Origin: Anaerophaga thermohalophila DSM 12881
GTDB taxonomy: Bacteria > Bacteroidota > Bacteroidia > Bacteroidales > Marinilabiliaceae
Assembly: GCF_000191885.1 (NCBI RefSeq)
Contig: NZ_AEWI01000144.1
Coordinates: 1 to 52,550, forward strand
Reading direction: 5' to 3'
Length of the DNA: 52,550 nt
The position numbers and the translations under genes are program-made. Numbering within the stretch: position 1 is the first letter of the stretch; each line of letters opens with the position of its first letter. The notes under the pieces are model-generated. The model was not told the DNA's origin. It did not search any database and saw only the letters and a program-made list of their open reading frames with translations. Below, in pieces: positions 34,032 through 43,263 of this stretch.

Positions 34032-35276
34032 TCAGGAACCTTCAGAAAGGGGGAAGACTTCTTTCATAATGACCTCTGTAGCGCCACACATGGATTTGAC
34101 ATAAGCGGCCGACGCATTACCTGTCTGTTTTAGGCACTCAGGATCATTGTGTAATTTTTCCATCATGGTGAAGAAGGTTTCATAATTTCTGATCGAAAAT
34201 CCGCCGCCCCTGTTGATCAGGTCACGTGCTTCTTTGAATTTTTGATAACGCGGACCGAAGACAACAGGCATGCCGTAGGTGGCAGCTTCGAGCGTGTTGT
34301 GGATGCCTTTGCCAAAACCGCCGCCTATATATGCCACCTGTCCGTATCGGTAAATAGCAGACAAAAGGCCAATGGTATCCACGATGAGTACTTTGGCATC
34401 GTCATCAATTTTATCGTCTGTTGCAGTATATTTGATGTATGGAACTCTCAGCTTTTGTTCCACCTGCTCAATGTGGCTTTGGTGCACTTCGTGCGGGGCA
34501 ATAATTAGTTTTACGTCACCCGGTGCACCGTTGATGTATCTTATAAGGATGTCTTCGTCGGGTGGCCAGGTACTGCCAGCCACGATAATAAACGGGGCGC
34601 CTTCTGAGAAGGAAGCCGCTATGGGAACATCGGTGGAAGCTTTTACTATGGCAGTGACACGATCGAAACGTGTGTCCCCGACAACCGAAAAATTATTGAT
34701 TCCGGTTTCCTTGAGCAGGCGACCCGACTCATTGTCCTGTACGTAAAATTTCCTGACAGTTTTTAGTGTTTTACGGAACCACCTTCCATACCATTTGAAA
34801 AAAATCTGGTTCTTTCTGAAGATGGAAGAGATGCTGTATATGGGGATGTTTCTTTGCTGAAGCGCCTCAAAAAAACAGGGCCAGAATTCATATTTAATAA
34901 AAAGAGCCGATTCAGGATTTACCAATTCAACAAACCTGCGTGCGTTTTCCGGGGTATCGGCCGGGAGATAAACCACCTGATCGGCCATTTCATAATTTTT
35001 TCGTATCTCATAACCCGATGGAGAAAAGAAAGTAAGCAGCACCTTCTTCTCCGGATGCTTTTTTCTGATGGCTTCAATCACCGGCCGTCCCTGTTCAAAT
35101 TCTCCCAGTGAGGCACAATGTACCCAGACGACCGGGCCCTGTTGTTTCATTTCCCCGAGTTGTTGCCATATTTTTTTACGGCCGTTTCTCAGAAGTCGGG
35201 CCTTTTCATTGAATGATGATGCAATGAAAAGAAGGAGAGAAAAAAATCGAATGCCGGTGATGTACAATGTTCGCAT
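34032..35276 (-). CDS. waaA: 3-deoxy-D-manno-octulosonic acid (Kdo) transferase
   Basis: A 414-residue GT30-family glycosyltransferase anchored by an N-terminal hydrophobic helix (about 8-22, FFSLLLFIASS). It adds Kdo to lipid IVA at the inner membrane. Landmarks are VWVHCASLGEFEQGRPVIE, LTFFSPSGYE, KYEFWP, GSTWPPDED, APHEVHQSHIE and GGFGKGIHNTLEAATYG. I start at the ATG of MRTLYITGIRF; the open frame extends 23 codons further but those are not family-like. It is on the same strand as pgk upstream, 145 bases away. It shows that the organism makes Kdo-containing LPS or lipooligosaccharide. Confidence 0.94.
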   Translation of the reverse strand: MRTLYITGIRFFSLLLFIASSFNEKARLLRNGRKKIWQQLGEMKQQGPVVWVHCASLGEFEQGRPVIEAIRKKHPEKKVLLTFFSPSGYEIRKNYEMADQVVYLPADTPENARRFVELVNPESALFIKYEFWPCFFEALQQRNIPIYSISSIFRKNQIFFKWYGRWFRKTLKTVRKFYVQDNESGRLLKETGINNFSVVGDTRFDRVTAIVKASTDVPIAASFSEGAPFIIVAGSTWPPDEDILIRYINGAPGDVKLIIAPHEVHQSHIEQVEQKLRVPYIKYTATDDKIDDDAKVLIVDTIGLLSAIYRYGQVAYIGGGFGKGIHNTLEAATYGMPVVFGPRYQKFKEARDLINRGGGFSIRNYETFFTMMEKLHNDPECLKQTGNASAAYVKSMCGATEVIMKEVFPLSEGS

Positions 35277-35421
35277 CTGCCTTGGAGTTATTGATGTAAG
35301 GATATCAATCCCGAACGGGTTAACTGAAACACCACAGATTTTCACGACTGAGAACAGAAATACTCTGCAAGCAGGTGAATATCTGTGGTGTCAGGTATTA
35401 TATAAGAAAATAAATTCAGAA

Positions 35422-36681
35422 TTATCCTCTGATAGCTTTTATGCCTGGCAATTCTTTGCCCTCAAGGTATTCCAGAAGTGCACCTCCGGCCGTTGAGATA
35501 TAGGATACTTCATCGGCCAGACCGAATTTATTGATACAAGCGACCGAATCACCTCCGCCGATGAGCGAGAAGGCACCTTTTTTGGTAGCGGCTGCAATGG
35601 CATCAGCTACCGCCCGGGAACCTTTGGCAAAAGTATCCAGCTCGAAGACGCCAACCGGACCGTTCCAGAGGATGGTTTTGGAGTTTTCGATGACATCCTG
35701 ATAGATTTTTATCGTTTCAGGTCCGGCATCGAGTCCCTGCCATCCGTCAGGGATTTGATCAACGGGAACGATCCTGGTATTTGCATTGTTTTCAAATGCG
35801 TCGGCGGCAACAACATCAACGGGGAGATAGAGATTGACACCTTTTTCTTTGGCCATTTTTTCGATTTTGCGGGCCAGTTCCAGATATTCATCTTCACAAA
35901 TGGAGTCCCCGATTTGTCCGCCTCGTGCTTTAATAAATGTATAGGTCATTCCACCGCCGAGGATCAGATTGTTCACCTTGTCGAGCAGGTTTTCAATAAT
36001 GGTGATCTTTGTGGATACTTTTGCCCCTCCCATGATAGCGGTAAACGGGCGATCGGGTGACTTGAGAACTTTATCGAGGCTTTGCAGTTCCTGCTCAATA
36101 AGAAAACCGAACATCTTTTTATCACTGTCAAAGAAGTCGGCGATTACAGCGGTTGAGGCGTGTGCCCGGTGAGCAGTACCGAATGCATCGTTAACATAGA
36201 CATCAGCCAGTGATGCAAGTTCTTTTGAGAATGTTTGCTGCTTTTCTTTCATTTCTGCTTTGGCCGCTTTCTTTTCCTCTTCCGAAGCATCCTCAGCCAA
36301 TTTGGGTTTGCCTTCTTCTTCAAGATGGAACCGGAGGTTTTCGAGCATAAGAACCTGGCCGGGTTGCAAAGCCGCAGCTTTTTCTTTGGCATCGGGGCCT
36401 ACACAATCTTTGGCAAAAAGCACCTCAGTGTCTAAAAGTTCAGCAAGCCGTCCCTGCACATGCTTCATGGATAAATCGGGATTGGCTTTCCCATTTGGCC
36501 GCCCAAGGTGCGACATAACAATTACCGACCCGCCGTCGGAAATAATTTTTTTCAAAGTTGGTAATGCTGCCTTAATGCGGGTATCATCGGTAATTTCAAA
36601 CTTTTCGTTCAAAGGCACATTGAAGTCAACACGGACAATGGCCTTTTTACCTGAGAAATTGTAAGATTCAATTTTTGACAT
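35422..36681 (-). CDS. pgk: Phosphoglycerate kinase
   Basis: A 419-residue glycolytic enzyme that makes ATP and 3-phosphoglycerate from 1,3-bisphosphoglycerate. N-lobe landmarks are [10 protein letters not shown] and [10 protein letters not shown]. The central [20 protein letters not shown] leads to a Lys/Glu-rich insertion ([19 protein letters not shown]), an insertion I regard as usual in Bacteroidota. The C-lobe contains [18 protein letters not shown] and GGGDSVACI. Length is normal. A -7 box lies 44 bases upstream. Confidence 0.97.
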   Translation of the reverse strand: MSKIESYNFSGKKAIVRVDFNVPLNEKFEITDDTRIKAALPTLKKIISDGGSVIVMSHLGRPNGKANPDLSMKHVQGRLAELLDTEVLFAKDCVGPDAKEKAAALQPGQVLMLENLRFHLEEEGKPKLAEDASEEEKKAAKAEMKEKQQTFSKELASLADVYVNDAFGTAHRAHASTAVIADFFDSDKKMFGFLIEQELQSLDKVLKSPDRPFTAIMGGAKVSTKITIIENLLDKVNNLILGGGMTYTFIKARGGQIGDSICEDEYLELARKIEKMAKEKGVNLYLPVDVVAADAFENNANTRIVPVDQIPDGWQGLDAGPETIKIYQDVIENSKTILWNGPVGVFELDTFAKGSRAVADAIAAATKKGAFSLIGGGDSVACINKFGLADEVSYISTAGGALLEYLEGKELPGIKAIRG

Positions 36682-36724
36682 AGTATATAAATTATATGGG
36701 TTTTACTTATTTCGCAGTGAAGCA

Positions 36725-36732
36725 CAAAGATA
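36725..36732 (-). promoter_or_regulatory. -7 box of pgk
   Basis: TATCTTTG on the minus strand (CAAAGATA on the plus strand), about 44 bases before the pgk ATG. No TTTG -33 element is seen at the usual distance. Confidence 0.55.
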
Positions 36733-36810
36733 CAAAAATGAGAAAGAAATGAGAATGAAACGGGTATGAAAAAAGTTTATTATTAAACGAGCATTAGTCC
36801 GTTTAAAAAA

Positions 36811-36888
36811 CCTAAATCTAAACCTAAGCCTAAGCCTAAGCCTAAGCCTAAGCCTAAGCCTAAGCCTAAACCTAAACCTAAACCTAAA
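36811..36888. repeat. Telomere-like CCTAAR hexamer array
   Basis: Thirteen tandem hexamers: CCTAAA, TCTAAA, seven CCTAAG, then four CCTAAA. The complementary strand reads TTTAGG/CTTAGG. It lies between the pgk promoter and the end of the amidohydrolase-like gene, next to a decayed AACGAGCATG-family fragment. The homogeneous central block suggests recent slippage. Confidence 0.95.
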
Positions 36889-36951
36889 AATCTAAAGTCT
36901 CTTTTTACTTCAAATCTGGCAAAACCAGCTCTTTTGGGGCAGACTCATGAA

Positions 36952-37572
36952 TCAGTTTTCGGGAACATTCAGCCACTTTATGGTGGAATGGGAGGCAATT
37001 TTCAGATGAACAAGGTCAGCGTTTTGCAGTAATAACAGGCCTGGTGAACATCCCGGTTCCAGGCGTCCCAGTTCAGGCCTCCGGGCTGTCCGGGCAGCTT
37101 CATCTGTTGCTGCTGACAGGATTTCGCACAAAGAAATATTCTTATTGTGTAATAGTACCTTTTTGATTTTTTCAAATTGTGAAAGGCGGTTATCGTTGCC
37201 CAGGTCGGGAAATATTTGCGGCTGCAGGTATTTTAATCGTTCGGAAACTATAATCGGGTATTCCCTGGATTTTGAAAACGGGGTTGCTGTAGCTCCCGGA
37301 ATGCCTAAAAGAATGGTCCCGTTACGAAAATGAAAATGAATATTTTTCAAAGTTTCCCGGGGTTGGGCCGACGGATATTCCCACCATATATCTACGAAGG
37401 CGGGCAGTAATATCCCCGAATAGAATCGTACACCGTGTTGTTCTTTAAAACGGTCTTTATGCCATTCGGTTTTCAGGATCACTCCGTCTCTTCTGATGGT
37501 TATCACCGGCCATTTGAGCAGTTCGCCTTCGGGTGAAAGCATATAATGTGCGGCAAATTTATCGCAGGTCAT
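36952..37572 (-). CDS. Amidohydrolase-related protein lacking the metal-binding barrel
   Basis: A 206-residue protein that aligns by eye with the two ends of Bacteroidota amidohydrolases. Residues 1-68 match the N-terminal beta-sandwich and first barrel strand, but where active members have a GFVNAHCHLE-type metal motif this one has AFVDIWWEYPS. Residues 123-201 (LGNDNRLSQFEKIK, ISLCEILSAAT, LGRLEPGCSPGLLLL) match the C-terminal end. The roughly 180 intervening barrel residues with the remaining metal ligands are missing. It should be catalytically inactive or a decaying gene, although the frame is intact. Its start overlaps the DUF4296 gene by 14 bases, so it is the last gene of the polysaccharide operon. 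Confidence 0.7.
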   Translation of the reverse strand: MTCDKFAAHYMLSPEGELLKWPVITIRRDGVILKTEWHKDRFKEQHGVRFYSGILLPAFVDIWWEYPSAQPRETLKNIHFHFRNGTILLGIPGATATPFSKSREYPIIVSERLKYLQPQIFPDLGNDNRLSQFEKIKKVLLHNKNISLCEILSAATDEAARTARRPELGRLEPGCSPGLLLLQNADLVHLKIASHSTIKWLNVPEN

Positions 37573-38389
37573 GTCTTTCGGGTGATGGTTTTATTGCTTT
37601 CATTTCAGGAGATTTGATTTTGTTTTTTTTCACCAAATGTTCCAGCCTGATGTTGCTGAATTCAACCGAAGGGACGAACGATGTGTCATGATCAAACAAA
37701 AAGCCCGATATTTCAACCAGTGGTGTTACAGAATCAATATTCAACTGAAGTGTTAGCGGGTTGTTCTTAAAAGTCTTCGTAATATCATGTGACACTGTAT
37801 CGGCAGTAGAGTCGGCATATTGTGCAATTAATAATGTCTTTCCTTCGCGTGAAAGGTCCTCTCTGAGGAATTTGTAAACAGCCGATAACCGGATTTGTCC
37901 ACCGGTTATTGAATCGACCTGCATTTTAAAAGGCAACCGGTGATTTACAGTGTCAGCAGGTGTTACAGTCATGATTCGTTCATCATCCCATAAATCGCGG
38001 ATAACCGGGGTGGTGTCCTTTTTTTCCTCTTCTGCCTGGATTTGCCGGTTAAGGTCGGCTTCGCGTTCGCTCAGCAATACAATGACTTTGTCATATACTT
38101 TCTGAAAATGATAGGGATGAGCAGCGTACCAATCACGAATGGTATCAAATTCTTCGGTCGATAGATCATACTCAGAGAGCACCTTACGATAGTATCCCGG
38201 AATTTCGTCGTCCGCCATTTGATCGTTTACGCTACTTCTGCCATGTGTGATAATGCTCTCAACTACATACAACTCGGCCAGAATTTGGGCCATCTCATCC
38301 TCGTTGGGAAATTCCTTCGGAACTTTTTCCCGTGGGCTGCAGGATATAACAACAAATAAAAGAATAATATGAATAAGTTTATTTCGCAT
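37559..38389 (-). CDS. DUF4296 domain-containing lipoprotein
   Basis: A 276-residue lipoprotein with lipobox FVVISC (Cys17). The DUF4296 helical domain follows (about 25-125): MAQILAELYVVESI, YYRKVLSEYDLSTEEFDTI, WYAAHPYHFQKVYDKVI and LLSEREADLNRQI. A beta-rich C-terminal half has no recognised fold (IRLSAVYKFLREDLS, LQLNIDSVTPLVEISGFLFD). Function is unknown; the family is, as far as I know, confined to Bacteroidota. It lies 48 bases downstream of wecB and overlaps the next gene by 14 bases. Confidence 0.85.
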   Translation of the reverse strand: MRNKLIHIILLFVVISCSPREKVPKEFPNEDEMAQILAELYVVESIITHGRSSVNDQMADDEIPGYYRKVLSEYDLSTEEFDTIRDWYAAHPYHFQKVYDKVIVLLSEREADLNRQIQAEEEKKDTTPVIRDLWDDERIMTVTPADTVNHRLPFKMQVDSITGGQIRLSAVYKFLREDLSREGKTLLIAQYADSTADTVSHDITKTFKNNPLTLQLNIDSVTPLVEISGFLFDHDTSFVPSVEFSNIRLEHLVKKNKIKSPEMKAIKPSPERHDLR

Positions 38390-38437
38390 TTTGGTTTGTA
38401 TTTTCAGAATGTTATTTTTTAATTGTTATTGGGACAA

Positions 38438-39532
38438 TCATCTGACAATAATTTCAGCTATACGTGATGCGGCTTTTCCATCCCAAAGTTCGGGAATTCT
38501 TCCCTGCTTGGTCCTGCCGGCGATACAATCGTTAATGATTGATCCGGCCAGTCTCAGATCATTTCCTGCCAGGTAATTGGTACCGGTTTCCAGGGTTATC
38601 GGTCGCTCCGTGTTGTTGCGGAGTGTAATGCAGGGAACTCCCCGCCATGTAGTTTCTTCCTGAACGCCTCCACTGTCTGTTATCACAAATTGTGCGGATT
38701 TTAATAGTTTCTGAAAATCGATATAACGAAGAGGTGTTATCATTTTTAAATTAGGATGAATATTTTGAATGGCTGTATTTTCTGAGAATATCTGCTCTAA
38801 CCGCTTACCGGTTCGTGGATGAACAGGAAATACAACAGGTATTTTATTGGCTGTTTCCTTGAGCCAGCTTATCAGTTCCTTTAATCTTGAAGTAGAATCC
38901 ACATTGGATGGACGGTGCAAAGTAACAAGTCCGAACTTATGCTCCTGTACTCCAATGGTTTCCAGTATTCTTGAATGATGGATGCGGTTGTTGATGCTTA
39001 TCAGGCTGTCTATCATTACATTGCCGGAGAAATGTATTTTCTCCCCGTCAATGCCTTCATGTTCGAGATTGGTTAATCCTGAAGGTTCTGAAACAAACAG
39101 AAGGTCGGAGACAGAGTCGGTTACAATCCTGTTGATCTCTTCCGGCATTGAACGGTCAAAGCTCCGCAGACCCGCCTCTACATGGGAAGTGCGTATGCCT
39201 CTTTTGACAGCCACTAACGCACAGGCCATGGTTGAATTGACATCACCAGTAACAATTACATCATGAGGCATTTCCTGTTCCAGCACTTTATCGAAATGTT
39301 CCATTATCTTCCCGGTTTGTACGGCGTGAGAACCTCCGTTGATGTTAAGATTGTAATGTGGGACCGGAAGTTCCAGGTCGTCAAAAAAGAAGCGGCTCAT
39401 GGCTTCATCAAAATGTTGTCCTGTGTGTACAATCTTCACATCAACATTTTGATGCCTGGAGAGTTCATGCCAGAGTGGTGCAATTTTTACAAAATTGGGA
39501 CGGGCACCGGCAACAAGAAAAATTTTTTGCAT
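38438..39532 (-). CDS. wecB: UDP-N-acetylglucosamine 2-epimerase (non-hydrolysing)
   Basis: A 364-residue cytosolic GT-B-fold enzyme that interconverts UDP-GlcNAc and UDP-ManNAc for surface polysaccharides. Landmarks are GARPNFVKIAPL (8-19), VHTGQHFDEAMSRFFF, VTGDVNSTMACAL, HVEAGLRSFDRSMPEEINR and TDSGGVQEETTWRGVPC. Length is typical. It lies 12 bases after the initiating glycosylphosphotransferase on the same strand, consistent with a shared capsule or O-antigen role. Confidence 0.95.
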   Translation of the reverse strand: MQKIFLVAGARPNFVKIAPLWHELSRHQNVDVKIVHTGQHFDEAMSRFFFDDLELPVPHYNLNINGGSHAVQTGKIMEHFDKVLEQEMPHDVIVTGDVNSTMACALVAVKRGIRTSHVEAGLRSFDRSMPEEINRIVTDSVSDLLFVSEPSGLTNLEHEGIDGEKIHFSGNVMIDSLISINNRIHHSRILETIGVQEHKFGLVTLHRPSNVDSTSRLKELISWLKETANKIPVVFPVHPRTGKRLEQIFSENTAIQNIHPNLKMITPLRYIDFQKLLKSAQFVITDSGGVQEETTWRGVPCITLRNNTERPITLETGTNYLAGNDLRLAGSIINDCIAGRTKQGRIPELWDGKAASRIAEIIVR

Positions 39533-39544
39533 AAACAGAGTATT

Positions 39545-40939
39545 TTATTTCCCGTCGCAGCGGATCATAGTCCGGATGGTTTTCAGAAAAATGATAAAAT
39601 CAAGTTTAAGAGACCAGTTGTCGATGTACTCAAGGTCCATTTTCATCCATTCGTCAAACGGAATATTGTTGCGTCCGGAAACCTGCCAGATGCAGGTGAT
39701 GCCGGGTTTCATGGAAAGGCGCCTAAGCTGCCATCGCTCGTATTGGCGCACTTCGTCCGGGAGGGGGGGTCTTGGCCCGATGACCGACATATCGCCGATG
39801 AGAACATTAAAAAACTGTGGCAGTTCATCCAGACTTGTTTTTCTCAGAAATCGTCCTACCCTTGTAATACGTGGATCGTTGGTCATCTTGAAGACCGGTC
39901 CGTCCATTTCATTTTGGTGCATCAGTTTTTCTTTCAGTTCTTCTGCATTGGTTACCATTGTGCGGAACTTATAAACGATAAATTTTCTGCCACGTCGGCC
40001 TACTCTTTTCTGCTTGAAGAATACCGGGCCTTTGGAATCGATTTTAATGGCCAATGCCACTAAAACATAGACGGGAGATAATACGATAACAACAAATGCC
40101 GAAAACAGGAAGTCGAATGCATCTTTTACACGTAATTCGAGATAATTGAGCGGTGTATTGGATATGGTCAGCATCGGAGTTGTTCCGAAATAATGAAGCT
40201 GGGTTTTGTTGGTAAGCATATTGAAAAATGAAGAGTACATTCTGAAAACGACACCCACTTCGGATGTGAGCTGCAACAGCCTTTCGATATCTCTAATGGC
40301 GGGAGTTTCTTTGCAATAAATGATCTCATCGATGGTTTTATCTCTGAGCAACTGCTCAATATCGGTGTCTTCAGGAAGAAATGGGGCGATGGCTCCAAAT
40401 TCCTGTTCCAGTTCTTCATTGCCTATAATGGCTGATACATGGTATCCCCATTCTTTCATTTTTACCATTTGCCGTAAAAAGGACCTGGCTGAGTTGTCAC
40501 CAATAATAACCACGTTGAGTGTGTTAAACCCTTTGGAACGCGCCCTTTTCATAAAGGAATAGTTGAACACTTTAATGCCAAAAGTGAGTGTCAGATTGAT
40601 CCCTCCAAACATCAGCAGCCGTGAAAAACCAATGGAATAAAGGTCTAAAATCCAGACAAAAAGCATTAAAACAGAGGTACCAACTACCGCGAGACTCAAA
40701 CATCCAAACAATACCACCGAGTAGGGACGCGACCTGTACAGTTGATTTAGCCGGAAAGCCCGGGCAAAAGTGTACCAGAAGAAAATGAGGAGAAAATGAA
40801 TGATTATGGAATCCTTATTGGTCAGAGGTTCAAGATACCCTTGTTCAATATACACCGCCAGGTTGTAACTGATTATCGCGATCAGTACGTCAACAATGGC
40901 CAGAAATCGGTTGACTACTTTGGCTTTTTCTCTTAACAT
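39545..40939 (-). CDS. Polyprenyl-phosphate sugar-1-phosphate transferase (WcaJ/WbaP-like)
   Basis: A 464-residue membrane enzyme that starts a surface polysaccharide by transferring a sugar phosphate (often glucose or galactose) to undecaprenyl phosphate. About four helices lie within 12-125, followed by a nucleotide-binding-like domain (VVIIGDNSARSFLRQM) and another helix near 280-300. The C-terminal sugar transferase domain contains KRVGRRGRKFIVYKFRTMV, KTSLDELPQFFNVLIGDMS, GPRPPL and KPGITCIWQVSGRN. The sugar cannot be read. Wzi lies 79 bases upstream and wecB 12 bases downstream on the same strand. Confidence 0.95.
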   Translation of the reverse strand: MLREKAKVVNRFLAIVDVLIAIISYNLAVYIEQGYLEPLTNKDSIIIHFLLIFFWYTFARAFRLNQLYRSRPYSVVLFGCLSLAVVGTSVLMLFVWILDLYSIGFSRLLMFGGINLTLTFGIKVFNYSFMKRARSKGFNTLNVVIIGDNSARSFLRQMVKMKEWGYHVSAIIGNEELEQEFGAIAPFLPEDTDIEQLLRDKTIDEIIYCKETPAIRDIERLLQLTSEVGVVFRMYSSFFNMLTNKTQLHYFGTTPMLTISNTPLNYLELRVKDAFDFLFSAFVVIVLSPVYVLVALAIKIDSKGPVFFKQKRVGRRGRKFIVYKFRTMVTNAEELKEKLMHQNEMDGPVFKMTNDPRITRVGRFLRKTSLDELPQFFNVLIGDMSVIGPRPPLPDEVRQYERWQLRRLSMKPGITCIWQVSGRNNIPFDEWMKMDLEYIDNWSLKLDFIIFLKTIRTMIRCDGK

Positions 40940-41018
40940 GTTCTCCCTTTATGAAGCGAACCAAATTTATGTTTTTTTGTATTTTTTCACAACTTCCGGA
41001 GGATGATATAAAGCATCT

Positions 41019-42620
41019 TTAGAAATTGTAACTTAGTCCTGCTTTGAGTCCGGCTGAATGATAAATCTCACCGCCATCATAGGCAACGGCTAAATTTATA
41101 TTCAGGTTGTCTGCATTTTTTGGTATCCAGCTGAATTGCAGCATGGTATACCATTGGTCTCTTCCGTCCTTAAACCAGTAATTTTCTGTTTCTTCCCATG
41201 TGTACCTTCCGGGATATTGCTCAAAATAAGTGCCGAAATTACGTATCCAGGTGATTTTTGTTTTCCAGGTCAGTTGAGTTCCGGCATTTCCTTTGACTCC
41301 AAGGTGAAGTCCCTTGTATCTGTCGTTTTTTATATTCACGATGCTATGGAATTCCATATCGGGACGGACGGCTTCCAATTGTTGCCTGGTTAAGTTGAAC
41401 GGACTTCCCATAATATGGCCTTTGTAGCTCCATCCCGAAGGATACATCCCGTTGTTCATGTAACCGTCGCGACCGCCGAAGTCATTGCCATGATTAACCT
41501 CTCTTTTTAGTACATCCTTTATTTCTTCTTCTGTCCAGTTTTCTTTTTCTATGCCAAATAATTCAAGCATATCTTCACTACTGAGATTACTATAATGAAG
41601 AAAGGTTCCGTCATTCATGTTTTGCGGAATTCCTGGATCAGGCATTCCGTTGCCGCTCTGATAAGTGGTTTGAACCCATTCGATAGTCAGGTTGCTTAGC
41701 CATGAAACCTTCTCCGGCTTCCAATCGACACCCAGTATATGGTCGGAATTTCCTTGCCAGAAAAGACTTCCCGAACCATCAGAAAAAGGGATCTGGTAAT
41801 AAAAATGAAATGCTGAATTTGAGGTTTTCAGATATACACCAAAGTCATAAAGCCCCATATGTGCTCCTGCAGCGTTTGTAGCATCGCCTCCGCCGATTTT
41901 TTCACTTCCTTTTCCGAAAAAGGTAGCCCAGAAATCGACGGGAATATCGGTTCCGTTACTACGTTTTCCTCCCATCAGGGCTGAGTGATTCAATCCACCG
42001 TAGAGTTGCCACTTTCCGAGATTAATTCGCAGGTAAGCATATTTTTCATGGAGCAGAACATCACTGCCATACTGTTGATCCGGGAGCCAGCCATGGGAAA
42101 TTCCGCCACGTACTTCAAAAAGAGTATTTGCGAAGGGAACAGGCGTGAATTCGGAAAGCTCAAAAGTAATACGGGGTACGGGCCGATAATTGTTGCCGTA
42201 AATATAACTTCCCGACCCCTGATTGGGGACGGTAAATATTGGATCGAAAACGTGTTTTCCGGCTGAGAGGCGCCAGTTGTGCCATTGTATCCCAATCATT
42301 CCTGTGTGCAGGTATGTGTCACTATAGCCGGTCGTGTGATTACCTTCTGCTTTTGCTGTCAATCGCCAGTTATTATTCAAATGCCAGTTTATTCCGGCAT
42401 AAGCGGTTACCAAAGATTGACTACCTGCATCGTTACGCCAGCGTCCGCTGTTAAGTGCTACCATCCATAGCGGGGGCAATTCTCCGTTGTGTACTATCGT
42501 TTCGGCTGATGTTTTTCCTTCAATGTGCAGGGAATCTTGCTGCGCAGATATTTTGATCAGAAAAAAATGAGCGATCAGGAAAAAAACCAGAATTAATCTT
42601 TTCGTTTGTTGACCGGTCAT
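41019..42620 (-). CDS. Capsule assembly Wzi family outer-membrane protein
   Basis: A 533-residue protein with an N-terminal signal peptide (about 1-27, ending KISAQQ) and an 18-strand-type barrel of the Cap_assem_Wzi family, thought to anchor capsule at the surface. Landmarks are PLWMVALNSGRWRN, GNHTTGYSDTYLHTGMIGIQWHNWRLSAGKH, YIYGNNYRPVPRITFE, KWQLYGGLNHSALMGG and the terminal strand KAGLSYNF. It is first in the operon leading to the sugar transferase, wecB and DUF4296 genes. A -7 box lies 25 bases upstream. Confidence 0.92.
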   Translation of the reverse strand: MTGQQTKRLILVFFLIAHFFLIKISAQQDSLHIEGKTSAETIVHNGELPPLWMVALNSGRWRNDAGSQSLVTAYAGINWHLNNNWRLTAKAEGNHTTGYSDTYLHTGMIGIQWHNWRLSAGKHVFDPIFTVPNQGSGSYIYGNNYRPVPRITFELSEFTPVPFANTLFEVRGGISHGWLPDQQYGSDVLLHEKYAYLRINLGKWQLYGGLNHSALMGGKRSNGTDIPVDFWATFFGKGSEKIGGGDATNAAGAHMGLYDFGVYLKTSNSAFHFYYQIPFSDGSGSLFWQGNSDHILGVDWKPEKVSWLSNLTIEWVQTTYQSGNGMPDPGIPQNMNDGTFLHYSNLSSEDMLELFGIEKENWTEEEIKDVLKREVNHGNDFGGRDGYMNNGMYPSGWSYKGHIMGSPFNLTRQQLEAVRPDMEFHSIVNIKNDRYKGLHLGVKGNAGTQLTWKTKITWIRNFGTYFEQYPGRYTWEETENYWFKDGRDQWYTMLQFSWIPKNADNLNINLAVAYDGGEIYHSAGLKAGLSYNF

Positions 42621-42644
42621 GTAGTAAGGGGGTTAAATTTTTTG

Positions 42645-42652
42645 CAAAGATA
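42645..42652 (-). promoter_or_regulatory. -7 box of the wzi-wecB operon
   Basis: The minus strand reads TATCTTTG (plus CAAAGATA), 25 bases before the wzi ATG. Confidence 0.6.
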
Positions 42653-42679
42653 CTTTTAATTTATGAGATTCCCATAAAA

Positions 42680-42717
42680 AAAGGGCCACTTGTTTACGTT
42701 TGAACAAATGACCCTTT
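42680..42717 (-). terminator. Orphan terminator-like hairpin upstream of wzi
   Basis: Read on the minus strand, AAAGGGTCATTTGTT pairs imperfectly with AACAAGTGGCCCTTT and is followed by a run of Ts. No minus-strand gene lies upstream of it, so it either insulates the operon from repeat-derived transcription or is left from a lost gene. Confidence 0.6.
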
Positions 42718-42917
42718 ATTGTCCTATTTTTTAATTTTAAACCAATAATTATGTGTGGGAAAAGTATGCCAAAAGATGAAACAGGGATAGAATTTAAGAA
42801 TTTTTAAATTTTCATAAATGTAATATGCTGGTATAAAGGACGATGGCTGATTCAATTCATGAATTTTTAAATCAGGCAAGTGTACGATTATGAACAGACA
42901 GTGTTCGAATTCGAAGT

Positions 42918-43146
42918 GAAAGAAACGAGCATGGCAACGTTTTGCCACAAAAGAACGTGTATAATTAACCTCTAATCATCTAAGAAACCAAAAACAGAGA
43001 AAGATTCTTCGTCGTGCCTCCTCAGAATGACACTGAGCACTCTGTCATTCTGAGCACAGCAAAGAATTCAACACCAATTAAAGCATAATAAGTTCCATCA
43101 TACCAATAACTTAGACTAATTTTATACGGATGAAATGAGCATGGAG
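42918..43146 (+). repeat. AACGAGCATG-family repeat interrupted by the GATTCTTCGTCGT module
   Basis: AAACGAGCATGGCAACG and AAAGAACGTGTATAA are followed by TCTAATCATCTAAGAAACC, GATTCTTCGTCGTGCC and CTCAGAATGACA, a second TGTCATTCTGAGCA arm, then AGTTCCATCATACCAATAAC and TTTTATACGGATGAAATGAGC. Both parts of the composite are therefore present in one copy. Confidence 0.78.
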
Positions 43147-43263
43147 CTTTGATTTCTTCCTTAGTACCTTATCTTTAATTTTGTTGTATTTTTTGGCAAA
43201 ATATTTATAAAAAAATGGCTGCGCCATTTGTACTTTGGATCACCGAATTTGAGCGAATTAACG

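Noticed and set aside
36811..36888. Tandem array considered as a CRISPR or terminal telomere
   Set aside because: The units are 6 bases with no spacers, and the array is internal with genes on both sides. It is a simple tandem repeat.
42724..42948. A 74-codon minus-strand frame upstream of wzi
   Set aside because: Very AT-rich, no family resemblance, and it overlaps the composite repeat. The terminator-like hairpin after it does not make it a gene.
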